From positions 1 through 37,220 of the forward strand of contig DAIPHL010000006.1 of the NCBI GenBank assembly GCA_036771375.1: a DNA stretch of 37,220 bases. The letters are read 5' to 3'. A program made the translations under genes and the position numbers. The first letter of the stretch is position 1; the number at the start of each line of letters is the position of its first letter. This document shows, piece after piece, positions 1 to 7,981 of the stretch. The DNA is from DAIPHL01 sp036771375 (GTDB taxonomy: Bacteria > Synergistota > Synergistia > Synergistales > Synergistaceae). The notes under the pieces were generated by a model that was given only the letters and a program-made list of their open reading frames with translations, ran no database searches and was not told where the DNA came from.

Positions 1-20
1 GGTCGGCGCACGCGATATGC

Positions 21-39
21 GTGTATAATCATCATACAC
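21..39 (+). promoter_or_regulatory. Candidate promoter with small dyad upstream of folD
   Basis: A perfect TATAAT hexamer lies at 24-29, inside an inverted repeat with 6-bp arms (GTGTAT at 21-26, ATACAC at 34-39). It is about 70 bp upstream of the folD start. The -35 position falls at the window edge and shows no good match, so the promoter call rests on the -10 box and the dyad, which could be an operator. Confidence 0.4.
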
Positions 40-94
40 CATGTATCGATACTTTGATTCGCACGGCGAATACAACAGACCGGGGGACGGCGAA

Positions 95-967
95 ATGAAC
101 GCAAAAATATTGAAGGGGAAAGCGGTCGCGGAAACCCTGTCGAATCAGATTGCGCTCGATGTGGAAGACTTGTCTTCTTCGGGAAAGACGCCCTGCTTGG
201 CCATCGTGCGAGCGGGACGGCGCCCCGACGACTTGGCATACGAACGGGGTATCGTCAAGCGCTGCGATGCGCTGGGAATCACCGCGAACGTGTTCGAACT
301 TCCGGAGAACGTCTCGGGAAATCGCCTCGAAGAGACCTTGATCGCCCTCGCCGAGGACGACGATGTGCACGGCATTCTGCCGTTCTGGCCGATGCCACCC
401 CAGATCGACAGGGACATTCTGAGGCGAAACATACCGCCGGGAAAGGACATAGACTGCTTTGGCGCCGGCAGCTTCGCCACCGTCTTCGACCGCGAACTTC
501 CGGGCTTTCTGCCCTGTACCGCGGAGGCCGTCATGGAGACCCTTCATTTTTACGATATCCCGATCGAAGGCACGAGGACGGTCATCCTTGGGCGTTCCAT
601 GCTCCTCGGTCGTCCGCTCTCCCTTTTGATGCTCGACGCGAACGCCACGGTGACGATCTGCCACTCGAAAACACGCGACATGGCGTCCGTCGCCGGAGAT
701 GCGGATATCCTCGTGTCGGCGATGGGCAGAGCGCGCATGGTGGACGCATCCTACATCAAAAGAGGGGCCGTCGTAATCGACGTTGGGATCAACGACGACG
801 GGGCAGGCGGCATTTGCGGGGACGTCGACTTCGAATCCGCCCGATCTGTGGCGGGAGCCGTCACACCGGTCCCCGGGGGCATCGGCTCGGTCACGACAAC
901 CATATTGATACGTAACACCGTATCGGCATGTAAAAGGACCGTTCGGGGGGAGGAAACGGATCGATGA
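95..967 (+). CDS. folD: FolD-like methylenetetrahydrofolate dehydrogenase/cyclohydrolase, divergent subclass
   Basis: FolD enzymes interconvert methylene-, methenyl- and formyl-tetrahydrofolate in the cytosol. The protein (290 aa from ATG 95, with GGGGGACGG upstream; an in-frame ATG at 41 would add 18 poorly fitting residues) aligns along the whole family: N-terminal substrate domain, a Rossmann half with VILGRSMLLGRP, and the C-terminal signature TPVPGGIGSVT. Two catalytic positions are not standard. Tyr49 of the YxxxK motif is kept but the lysine position is Ile (YERGI), and the glutamine of GILVQLP is Phe (GILPFWP). A YERG-type FolD subclass of this kind exists, as far as I recall, and its activity is uncertain. 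It overlaps the downstream permease by 4 nt. In purine-fermenting anaerobes, formimino-THF from xanthine breakdown passes through this step, which would fit the permease; that link is inference. Confidence 0.88.
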   Translation: MNAKILKGKAVAETLSNQIALDVEDLSSSGKTPCLAIVRAGRRPDDLAYERGIVKRCDALGITANVFELPENVSGNRLEETLIALAEDDDVHGILPFWPMPPQIDRDILRRNIPPGKDIDCFGAGSFATVFDRELPGFLPCTAEAVMETLHFYDIPIEGTRTVILGRSMLLGRPLSLLMLDANATVTICHSKTRDMASVAGDADILVSAMGRARMVDASYIKRGAVVIDVGINDDGAGGICGDVDFESARSVAGAVTPVPGGIGSVTTTILIRNTVSACKRTVRGEETDR

Positions 968-2259
968 TCGAAGGCGACGTCACAAACCAAAAAGTATCGC
1001 CATCCACAACTGTGCTCATGGGACTGCAACACCTCCTGACGATGTGTCCCGCCGCCCTTACCTTGCCCGTCATCCTGGGACAGGGACTCGGTCTGGACCG
1101 TGAAGCCATCGCCTTCATGGTTTCGGCCAACCTTCTTGCGAGCGGAATCGCCATCCTGATACAGGTCTACGGAATCGGAAAATTCGCCGGCGCACGCATG
1201 CCAATCGTCATGGGACCGGCCTTTGCACCCCTTGGTCCAATGATCATCCTCGGCAATCAGTATGGACTCTCGATTCTGTTCGGCGCGGTGATCGGAGCGG
1301 CGATCGTCCTTTGTCTGATCTCCTTCTTCATGGAGCGGATCATGAAATTTTTCCCCCCGGTGGTCGTCGGAACGTTTGTCATGTTCATCGGCATCAGCAT
1401 GGCGCCGATCGCGTTTGCCAACATCGCGGGGGGAATCGGGAGCACCGATTTCGGAGCTCCACAAAATATCCTACTCGGTCTTGGCGTCATGTGTTTCGTC
1501 GTTTTTTTGAACCGGTACGGCAGTCGATTTCTGCAGTCCATCTCGCTGCTGCTGGGGATCGCGCTCGGCTCCTGTCTCTCGTTTTTTCTCGGGATGTTGG
1601 ATGTCCCGTCGATGAAGGGAACCCCTCTGATCGAATTGATCGAACCGCTGCGTTTCGGCACGCCTCGTTTCGAAGCGGTTTCCATCGCCATCATGACGCT
1701 CTTCTGCGTGGTCAACATGATTCAGAGCATCAGCTCGATGGCGTTGCTCGACAACGTCTTCGAAAGGGACACCGGAATTCACCGAAAGGGCCGTGGCATC
1801 AGGGGACAGGCGATCGCACAACTCTTCTCGGGTTTTTTTGGCGCGGTCCCATCCGCCATGTTCACGGAAAACGTCGGCATCATCGCGCTCTCGAAGATCA
1901 CGGCCAGATCCACGGTCGGTTTTACCGGAGCGATGCTGATTCTCATCAGCCTCTTCCCAAGACTTTCGGTTCTGGTCACCGCGATCCCCAAACCTGTCAT
2001 CGGAGGAGTGACCCTCGCCCTCTTCGGGACGATCAGCGCGGCCGGCGTATCGATCCTCTCCAGGCTCGACTACTCCGATCAGAGCAATTCCCTGATATTG
2101 GGGACCGGCCTCGTGCTGGGCGTCGGAGCGATGTTCACCCCCGGCGTCTTTTCCGGGCTTCCTCCGATCGCAGCGATGCTCGCGGGCAACGGGCTCTTCG
2201 TCGTCTGTGTGGTAGCGGTCCTCTCACACATCGTCTTCAACATGATATTCAAACGCTGA
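964..2259 (+). CDS. NCS2 family nucleobase (xanthine/uracil-type) permease
   Basis: An inner-membrane nucleobase:cation symporter of the NCS2 family, 431 aa, strongly hydrophobic with about 12-14 helices. The family QH motif of helix 1 is present (GLQHLLTM, near residue 20), and the NCS2 signature appears as ENVGIIALSK with Ser and Lys replacing the usual Thr and Arg. The start overlaps the folD stop in an ATGA, so the two genes are translationally coupled and probably one operon. Substrate cannot be read from sequence: uracil, xanthine and uric acid carriers all share these motifs. Coupling to a folate one-carbon enzyme suggests a purine or pyrimidine catabolic role (inference). Confidence 0.9.
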   Translation: MIEGDVTNQKVSPSTTVLMGLQHLLTMCPAALTLPVILGQGLGLDREAIAFMVSANLLASGIAILIQVYGIGKFAGARMPIVMGPAFAPLGPMIILGNQYGLSILFGAVIGAAIVLCLISFFMERIMKFFPPVVVGTFVMFIGISMAPIAFANIAGGIGSTDFGAPQNILLGLGVMCFVVFLNRYGSRFLQSISLLLGIALGSCLSFFLGMLDVPSMKGTPLIELIEPLRFGTPRFEAVSIAIMTLFCVVNMIQSISSMALLDNVFERDTGIHRKGRGIRGQAIAQLFSGFFGAVPSAMFTENVGIIALSKITARSTVGFTGAMLILISLFPRLSVLVTAIPKPVIGGVTLALFGTISAAGVSILSRLDYSDQSNSLILGTGLVLGVGAMFTPGVFSGLPPIAAMLAGNGLFVVCVVAVLSHIVFNMIFKR

Positions 2260-2274
2260 GGCCGGCGCCGGAAG

Positions 2275-3600
2275 CTACAATTCTCCCGCACATACTTCCT
2301 CGCGACGTTCCCTGCGCAGTCGATAAAACAAAAAGAAGGCAAGCGCGGTACAAAACGCCTCCGATGCCGTCGGAGTAAGCCATATTCCGATCTCCCCAAG
2401 GAGCGCAGACATCGCAAAGAGAAAGATCGTGACCACGACAAACCCCCGGGCGACCGAGACGATGACACCGAAGAAGGGCCGTTCGATCGACGAAAAAAAG
2501 GTGGCGAGCACCACGTTGACACCGACGAACAGATAGGAGAACGCGTACACCTTGAAAGCCGACACGGTCCTTTCATAAAGAACATACTCCCTTGCCGGGT
2601 CGATGAACAGCGAGACGATCGCTCCGGTGAAGGCCTCCGCGACGATAAACCACGCGACAGAACAGACTGCTGCGCCCGAAAGCGCAAGACGTAGCAGGCG
2701 AGCGCACCCCGCCGCGTTCCCTCGACCATGATAATAGGCGACAAGAGGTTGCGCCCCCTGCGCAATCCCTATCGCCGTCATCAGCACGAAGGTCGTGACA
2801 TAAGCGATCACCGTATATCCGGCCACGCCCGGCTCGCCGACGATGGCGAGAATCCTGCGATTGAACAGAAAGATCACCGCCCCGACCGAGAACTCCGTGA
2901 TCGAGTCCCCTAACCCAAGTTTCATACCCCTTCGAACGTACGCGAGAGAGCAGCGGAAACAACAGATGGCAAGACGCCCACGATCGGCCAGAAAGTGCGC
3001 GATAAGCAGCGACGTCGAAAGAAATTGTGCAAACCCCGTCGCACACGCCGCCCCGCGGGCCCCCCAGCCGAAGACGATGACAAAGAGATAGTCGAGCGCG
3101 ATATTGGTGACGGCGGCGACCGCCACGGCAAGGGTTGAAAGCCGCGGGAAACCATCCGTCCGAGTGCAGATCTCCAGATAGTACGAGAGAACAAAAAAAG
3201 GAACGAAGGGAAAGATGGTTCCGATGTAGCTCGTCACATACGGAAATAAAAGCGGCGTGGAGCCGAGAAACATTGAGATCTCCCCGGTGAAAACCAGGCA
3301 CACCACCGCGAGGACGACCGAAGCGACCGCCAGAACGACGAAGTTCGTCATAAATGCAGCGCTCGCCTGCTTTAAATCGCCCTTTCCGAGGTAGATCGAA
3401 ATCACGGACGACGCACCCATCGAGCAGAGGACGGAGACACCGTACAGCAGGTTGATGAATGGCATGGAGATGTTGACGGCAGCAAGCGCCATAGGCCCCA
3501 CGGCCATCGACACGAAAAAACCGTCCACCATCGTGTAAAATGAATAGACCCACATGGCGATTACCGCCGGAATCGTATACCCGAAAAACCGCCTTTTCAT
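2275..3600 (-). CDS. MATE family multidrug/cation efflux transporter
   Basis: A 441-aa polytopic membrane protein of the MATE superfamily, exporting cationic drugs or metabolites in exchange for Na+ or H+. It shows the two homologous bundles of about six helices and family features such as MVDGFFVSMAVGPMALAAVNISMP in the first helices (given here only as the region near residues 25-48) and a later GIAQGAQPLVAYYHGRG loop. Start ATG at 3600 has GGAGG at a good distance. It ends 16 bp from the convergent permease. Its promoter is of MerR type (3645-3675), and the divergent regulator gene is broken, so its control is likely altered. Subfamily (NorM, DinF or MepA-like) is not resolved. Confidence 0.9.
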   Translation of the reverse strand: MKRRFFGYTIPAVIAMWVYSFYTMVDGFFVSMAVGPMALAAVNISMPFINLLYGVSVLCSMGASSVISIYLGKGDLKQASAAFMTNFVVLAVASVVLAVVCLVFTGEISMFLGSTPLLFPYVTSYIGTIFPFVPFFVLSYYLEICTRTDGFPRLSTLAVAVAAVTNIALDYLFVIVFGWGARGAACATGFAQFLSTSLLIAHFLADRGRLAICCFRCSLAYVRRGMKLGLGDSITEFSVGAVIFLFNRRILAIVGEPGVAGYTVIAYVTTFVLMTAIGIAQGAQPLVAYYHGRGNAAGCARLLRLALSGAAVCSVAWFIVAEAFTGAIVSLFIDPAREYVLYERTVSAFKVYAFSYLFVGVNVVLATFFSSIERPFFGVIVSVARGFVVVTIFLFAMSALLGEIGIWLTPTASEAFCTALAFFLFYRLRRERREEVCAGEL

Positions 3601-3644
3601 GATGAAAACCTCCGAAATAGGGCAGAGCTCTTCGTCTTCACGTC

Positions 3645-3675
3645 ATTCTAAACATTGGTATAGTACCAATGTCAA
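3645..3675 (-). promoter_or_regulatory. MerR-type promoter with 19-bp spacer and palindromic operator
   Basis: Read on the minus strand, TTGACA (3675-3670) and TAGAAT (3650-3645) are separated by exactly 19 bp. The spacer is filled by a perfect 9+3+9 palindrome (ACATTGGTA, TAG, TACCAATGT; 3652-3672). A 19-bp spacer with a dyad between the hexamers is the hallmark of promoters activated by DNA twisting by MerR-family proteins. It faces the MATE gene, and the remains of a MerR-family gene lie on the other side. Confidence 0.85.
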
Positions 3676-3718
3676 GTCCCATTTTTCAGCCATTCCCACA
3701 AAGCCGCCCCGGGGAACG

Positions 3719-4280
3719 ATGAGATTTGAAAGGGTCTTATCAAACCAGGGACATATTCCCGGCTTTATGGAATCGGAACAGATTCGATCCGATACGATGA
3801 AAAGATCGGTACGCTCACGTCGGACTGCGGGCTTTACGGCATGAGAGAAACATACAGACTCGACGTGATCAAGGATCTCCGGCAACTCGGTTTTTCAATG
3901 AAACGGATCAAGGAGTATCCGCTCGACAAGGACATGGACAGCACCCCGATCGTACTGGACGAAGAGCAAGGTTACACATGAAGCTGAAACACAAGATGCA
4001 TTCGATGAACGACGACGCGACAGGCGCCTCTGTGAACCCGGACGATGAAAAAACAACGTCTTCGGCGTCTTCCGCTCGGTCTTTTCTCTTTCTGACGACA
4101 CAAATCTCCGGACCAAGGACATCGAATCCGACCTTTCGATTCCCGAAGGCGATTCCCTGACGACGCGCCATCACGAAACCTATGAACAGAGTCCGACTGT
4201 ACAAAATAGACGCGCACGAAACGAACAACAGCGATGAGTTTCTGACGAAACTGCAGATCGGTGTGAAAAAGACGAGATGA
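3719..4280 (+). pseudogene. Broken MerR-family transcriptional regulator
   Basis: Divergent from the MATE gene. A start codon at 3719 follows GGGGAA, but the MerR homology lies in three different frames. Frame one (about 3730-3978) reads IKPGTYSRLYGIGTDSIRYD...KIGTL...RLDVIKDLRQLGFSMKRIKEY, the winged-helix DNA-binding domain, ending in a premature TGA at 3976-3978. Frame two (about 4057-4200) holds DIESDLSIPEGDSLTTRH, and frame three (to TGA 4278-4280) holds LYKIDAHETNNSDEFLTKLQI, both typical of the C-terminal GyrI-like effector-binding domain. At least three frameshifts or stops separate these parts, so it is a decaying gene rather than a sequencing slip. It was presumably the drug-sensing activator of the exporter. 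Confidence 0.8.
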
Positions 4281-4303
4281 ACCCCGGCCCCCGGCTCATG
4301 AAA

Positions 4304-4447
4304 AAATAGACAAGTATTGGGTCCGCATCGATCGGATGCCCGAGGAAATCATAAAAAAATACCGTCCTCTGAGAAAAATGCGGACCCGGTTGTCTTTCAC
4401 CGGTCTCTATCATCCATATTTTTTCATCTCCTTGCGCGGCGACATGT
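4304..4447 (+). repeat. 144-bp duplicate of the 5' end of the 11846-12421 gene
   Basis: Positions 4304-4447 match 11844-11987 base for base except position 4308, where the ATG start codon of the downstream gene is ATA. The copy covers the first 47 codons and then breaks off at GACATGT, where IS-remnant sequence begins. Near-perfect identity indicates a recent duplication or gene conversion. The fragment has no start codon and no downstream continuation, so it is not a gene. Confidence 0.95.
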
Positions 4448-4454
4448 GTCAATA

Positions 4455-5437
4455 ACCAGAAAAAGAGTCACCCCTAAGCGTTCAGAGAAAAGGTCACCTC
4501 CATGTCCTGACGACCACTGACGCAATGTCCGGGTATATTGAATCTGCATCTTTCGGGGTGGTCCGGGGCGGGTCTGTGAAAATCCACCAGTTCGCCTTCA
4601 TTCTCTTTCGTTGCTCTGTCCGGAGCGGTACGCTCCGGTCTTTTGACCTCCTTCATCTCGATGCGTCGGCTCTTGTAAACGACCTGTATCTTTCCGGAAA
4701 GAATCTTCCTGCCCCCCGCAGAAAAGCGCGTGCCGTAAAACTCTTCTCTGCGTTGGGAGCATAGGTTCAATCTCTGTAGGATGCTTCCGCCACAGTCCGC
4801 CTTACACATCTCCCGGTGTACAAAGAGGGAATCCACGTCGACCCTCTCCGCAGGCTTGACGTAGGCGTTCTCCTGTTTTGCCGGCGGAGCCGCAAACTTC
4901 CCGTTGTGTTTTGGCAAGGAGCTTGAGCAGGACCTTGTTGACGCCGTCAATGCCGGAGATATCGAAGAGTCCCAGCTCACCGGGCAGTCTATCCTGCAGG
5001 GTGTTCCACGGACGTTCGGCGCGCCCCCATTTGCCGCGGAGGGCATAGCAAGGATCTGGCCGATGCTAAGCTCCTTCTCAAACCTTGTCCGAAGTTGCTC
5101 AAAGACCGTTGTTTCCTCTCCCAGGATAAATCTTGAGGGAAACGAAAGATAGTACGTCGGTCACTATAAATTTCCATAGACAGACCATACCGGCCAAATC
5201 CCATACTCAAATCGGCCACATAGCCTGCGGTGTTCTCGTTCTTCGTGAACCAGGCGTCGACGACCAGTCCCGTGACATCGTTGATTTGACCGGCAGCTTC
5301 ATGACCCGGATGCGCTTGATTTCTCTAGAGACAATGAAACTCGCTCCCGCTCCACACCTGATATTATCCCAAAAGATCCAACTACGTAGAGGGGAAGTGA
5401 CATTTTCCCTGACTGTTTATGGGGCGACATTGTCGCA
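4455..5437 (-). mobile_element. Decayed insertion sequence (ISNCY/IS1202-like) with imperfect terminal inverted repeats
   Basis: Between the duplicated fragment and the next promoter lies about 1 kb bounded by matching ends. The left end (about 4466-4501) and the reverse complement of the right end (about 5391-5432) share a pattern of two GTCAC/GTCGC-like blocks 23-24 bp apart followed by CC-rich sequence, over about 37 bp. The interior codes, on the minus strand and in broken frames, for the second half of a DDE transposase. It is shorter than complete elements of this type, so internal sequence has been lost. The family name is from motif resemblance only. Confidence 0.65.
4500..5372 (-). 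pseudogene. Transposase remnant (rve-type DDE, frameshifted)
   Basis: Minus-strand pieces in several frames reconstruct a transposase. Near 5310-5140 one frame reads INDVTGLVVDAWFTKNEN and then LSMEIYSDRRTIF, the second catalytic Asp region. A shifted frame near 5080-4990 corresponds to the stretch that usually reads PQAKGRVER. A third frame (about 4890-4560) contains LPKHNGKFAAPPAKQENAY and a C-terminal beta-rich domain ending near ILSGKIQVVYKSRRIEMKEV. No intact reading frame remains and the N-terminal third is missing. Non-functional. Confidence 0.7.
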
Positions 5438-5464
5438 GAACAACAATAATCTTGTCCGAGAATA

Positions 5465-5493
5465 TTGACAACGCAAACAAAGACCGATATACT
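5465..5493 (+). promoter_or_regulatory. Sigma-70-type promoter upstream of the YheO-like regulator
   Basis: TTGACA at 5465-5470 and TATACT at 5488-5493 are separated by exactly 17 bp. The promoter lies just outside the IS remnant and faces the regulator gene starting at 5678. The roughly 180-nt leader contains a strong ribosome site (GAGGAGG) before ATG 5653, which is not in frame with the regulator. Confidence 0.6.
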
Positions 5494-5677
5494 TCAAGGC
5501 GAATTTATCATGATAATAATTTTGCATTACATGAAATTTTTATTGTCACTGGATCGACGATCTTCCCCTTCGCAAAAACATTGACGATGGGATTTCCATC
5601 TGCGAAGACAGAAAAAGAGGAGTACGACTTGTTGCTCGAGGAGGATAACCACATGCGACAGGCCCAAGCGAAACGCG

Positions 5678-6328
5678 ATGATTTATGACGGCAAACTGGA
5701 GGATCTGTCATCACTGATAGAGTTTTTGGGGAAGGTTTTTGGAGAGGACGTAGAGTTTACTCTCCACGACTTTTCGAAGCCTGGGCAAACGATTATTGCC
5801 ATCAGCAACGGCAATGTGACAAATCGAAAAGTGGGGGACTCCATATCCGACTTCACCCAGAGGGCCGTAAGCGAGAACATTCGAACGGAAAAAGACCTGA
5901 TCAGATTGAAGGCGAAGATCGATTCGACGAGAAAGGACATTCGTTCGAGCGACATGCTGCTGGTCGGTTCCGACGGCGCAATAAGAGGGCTTTTGTGCAT
6001 CAATATTTCCATCAAACCGTTCCTTGATGTACAACGTATTATCGGAAATTTCATCAAAGATACGGATCAAAATCCCGAAAACAACGGCGAAGAAGTTCAC
6101 GATGCACTCTCATTCAATGAATTGGCCGCATCGATTGTGAATGGCGTTCTTTCGGAAGCGGAGGTTCCGCCGGAGCGTATGACATTTGACGAACGCATGA
6201 AAGTGATTCATCAACTTAAAGGCAAAGGAGTGTTTCAGCTAAAAGGGGTCGTGAACATTGTCGCGTCACGGCTGAATGTCTCCGAAGCGACTGTTTACAG
6301 ATATCTCGGAAATACGTCCGATAGTTGA
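5678..6328 (+). CDS. YheO/DauR-type PAS plus helix-turn-helix transcriptional regulator
   Basis: A 216-aa cytosolic regulator. Residues about 8-120 resemble the YheO-like PAS domain (LIEFLGKVFGEDVEFTLHDFS, then GLLCINIS). The C-terminal 60 residues carry the HTH seen in DauR-like proteins (KGVFQLKGVVNIVASRLN, then SEATVYRYL). Family members control amino-acid or amine catabolic genes and respond to an unknown small molecule. The position directly before the lyase operon makes it the obvious candidate controller (inference). The start is uncertain: ATG 5678 has a weak ribosome site, whereas a strong GAGGAGG precedes ATG 5653 in another frame, whose short ORF overlaps this start by 11 nt. This could be coupling or an N-terminal frameshift. 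Confidence 0.82.
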   Translation: MIYDGKLEDLSSLIEFLGKVFGEDVEFTLHDFSKPGQTIIAISNGNVTNRKVGDSISDFTQRAVSENIRTEKDLIRLKAKIDSTRKDIRSSDMLLVGSDGAIRGLLCINISIKPFLDVQRIIGNFIKDTDQNPENNGEEVHDALSFNELAASIVNGVLSEAEVPPERMTFDERMKVIHQLKGKGVFQLKGVVNIVASRLNVSEATVYRYLGNTSDS

Positions 6329-6353
6329 CGACAAGACAATAAACCAAATAAAC

Positions 6354-6371
6354 CAAGCAATCGGTTGCTTG
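6354..6371. promoter_or_regulatory. Inverted repeat in the lyase operon leader (possible operator)
   Basis: Perfect 7-bp arms (CAAGCAA, TTGCTTG) around a TCGG loop lie 26 bp after the regulator's stop and 140 bp before the lyase start. It may be an operator or an RNA hairpin. A related half, CAAGCGATTGGTT, occurs at 15094-15106 upstream of the NCS1 permease. A second short dyad (TGTGGC, TAT, GCCACA) sits at 6418-6432. Confidence 0.4.
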
Positions 6372-6511
6372 CACTATCAACATCGTGGGAGGAGATGTTG
6401 CCTTATGTGCTGGTGAATGTGGCTATGCCACAAAAATGATCCGTTTTCAATTAAAGCAAGCGTCACAAGTACGTCTCGATCTTTGCAACCTTATCTGAAG
6501 GAGGATAAACC

Positions 6512-7912
6512 ATGTCTATCGACCCTATTTTTGAAAAAATCCAACCCGAGCCCTTTAAAATTCATTCCATATCTCCCCTAAAAATACTCAGCAGGGAACA
6601 GAGAGCCACCATTCTGAAAAAAGCGGGGTACAATCTCTTCAAAATTCCCTCCGATGATGTTTTCATTGATTTGCTGACAGACAGCGGAACGACCGCCATG
6701 AGTGATAGCCAGTGGGGGGGCATCATGGTGGGTGACGAAGCATACGGCAGTGCTCGGAGTTGGTTCAAACTCGAAAAGGTCCTCAAAGATCTTTTTGGAT
6801 ACAAATATGTTCTCCCGGCCCATCAAGGACGCGGTGCGGAAAAAATCGTATTCCAAACGATGATCAAAGAAGGACAGTTCGTCCCGAACAACATGCATTT
6901 TTCACCCGACCGGGTAAAGAACTCGGGCGGCATTATGCGTAATCTCATCATCGACGAGGGGAAAAAGCTCAAAAGCGAGCACCCCTTCAAGGGAAACATG
7001 GATATCAATAAACTGGTGGAGCTCATCGAGACAGAAGGCCCCCAGAACATTGCGTTTATCGAAATTACCGTAACCTGCAACAATGCGGGGGGGCAACCCG
7101 TTTCAATGGAAAATTTGCGCGAGATCAGAGAAGTCGCCGATAAATACAAACTGAAAGTGGTTATGGATTCGGCAAGAATCTGTGAAAATGCCTATTTTAT
7201 AAAACTGAGGGAAAAGGGGTACGCCGACAAGCCTGTGCGCGAAATCATAAAGGAAATGTGCTCTTATTCGGACGCCTGTGTCGTCAGCTCCAAAAAAGAC
7301 GGCATGGTCAACATCGGAGGCTTCGTCGGAGTCAATGACGACAGGCTGTACGAACAAATGCAGTCGATCTGCCTTATGTGGGAAGGATACGCGACGTACG
7401 GTGGAATGGCAGGACGCGACCTGGAGGCCCTGGCAATCGGATATATGGAAGGCAGCGACGAAAACTATCTGGCCTATCGTCTCAATCATTCGGAATACCT
7501 CGGAAAACAGTTGCAGAAGTACGGTGTTCCCATCACGACACCGGTCGGAGGCCACGGCGTCTGGATCGACAACAAAAGTTTCGCCCCGCACATCAAGGCC
7601 GAGGAATACCCGGGCGTTGCCATTGCAAGTGCAATGTACGTCGAGGGTGGTATACGCTCAAGCGAACTGGGCAATCTCGCCTTCAGCACCCGCAATGAAG
7701 AAACAGGGGAAATCATCAAGTTGCCGGAATTCGACCTGACTCGACTTGCCATACCCAGAAGAGTGTACACGTTCCGTCACCTCGACTACGTCGCAGCCGT
7801 AATCGGTGAAATCTATAAAAAAAGAGACGCGCTGAAGGGCTTCAGAGTCGTTAAATACCCTTATATCAAGTATAGAACGGTGTTTCTCGGCGAGATGGCA
7901 CCAATAGAGTAA
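6512..7912 (+). CDS. Tryptophanase/tyrosine phenol-lyase family beta-eliminating lyase, specificity unknown
   Basis: A 466-aa PLP enzyme, full length for the family, which splits beta-substituted alanines into pyruvate, ammonia and a leaving group. By alignment with known family sequences it keeps the machinery: Tyr78, QGRG at 105-108, Phe130 stacking on PLP, Asn190, Asp219, Arg222, the Schiff-base lysine Lys262 in SSKKD, and Arg416 for the substrate carboxylate. It resembles tyrosine phenol-lyase more than tryptophanase, but the phenol-contacting positions differ: Thr124 is Ser131, Arg381 is Leu386 and Phe448 is Tyr454. The tryptophanase Asp and His are also absent. Substrate is therefore probably neither tyrosine nor tryptophan. 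AAGGAGG precedes the ATG. It heads a six-gene co-directional cluster with an aldehyde oxidoreductase and a symporter. Confidence 0.88.
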   Translation: MSIDPIFEKIQPEPFKIHSISPLKILSREQRATILKKAGYNLFKIPSDDVFIDLLTDSGTTAMSDSQWGGIMVGDEAYGSARSWFKLEKVLKDLFGYKYVLPAHQGRGAEKIVFQTMIKEGQFVPNNMHFSPDRVKNSGGIMRNLIIDEGKKLKSEHPFKGNMDINKLVELIETEGPQNIAFIEITVTCNNAGGQPVSMENLREIREVADKYKLKVVMDSARICENAYFIKLREKGYADKPVREIIKEMCSYSDACVVSSKKDGMVNIGGFVGVNDDRLYEQMQSICLMWEGYATYGGMAGRDLEALAIGYMEGSDENYLAYRLNHSEYLGKQLQKYGVPITTPVGGHGVWIDNKSFAPHIKAEEYPGVAIASAMYVEGGIRSSELGNLAFSTRNEETGEIIKLPEFDLTRLAIPRRVYTFRHLDYVAAVIGEIYKKRDALKGFRVVKYPYIKYRTVFLGEMAPIE

Positions 7913-7981
7913 TCGCCGAAGCGCTTCCTTCGACCTGGCACAGCGCGGCATGGACTGTTCAGCAAGGAAGGAGACAATGCT

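Noticed and set aside
6395..6439. 14-codon ORF in the lyase leader, considered as a TnaC-like leader peptide
   Set aside because: It has no tryptophan or tyrosine codon cluster typical of attenuating leaders (a single Tyr) and its purine-rich site lies only two bases from the ATG.
6512..7912. Naming the lyase tnaA or tpl
   Set aside because: The residues defining tryptophan or tyrosine specificity are all replaced, so a gene symbol would mislead.
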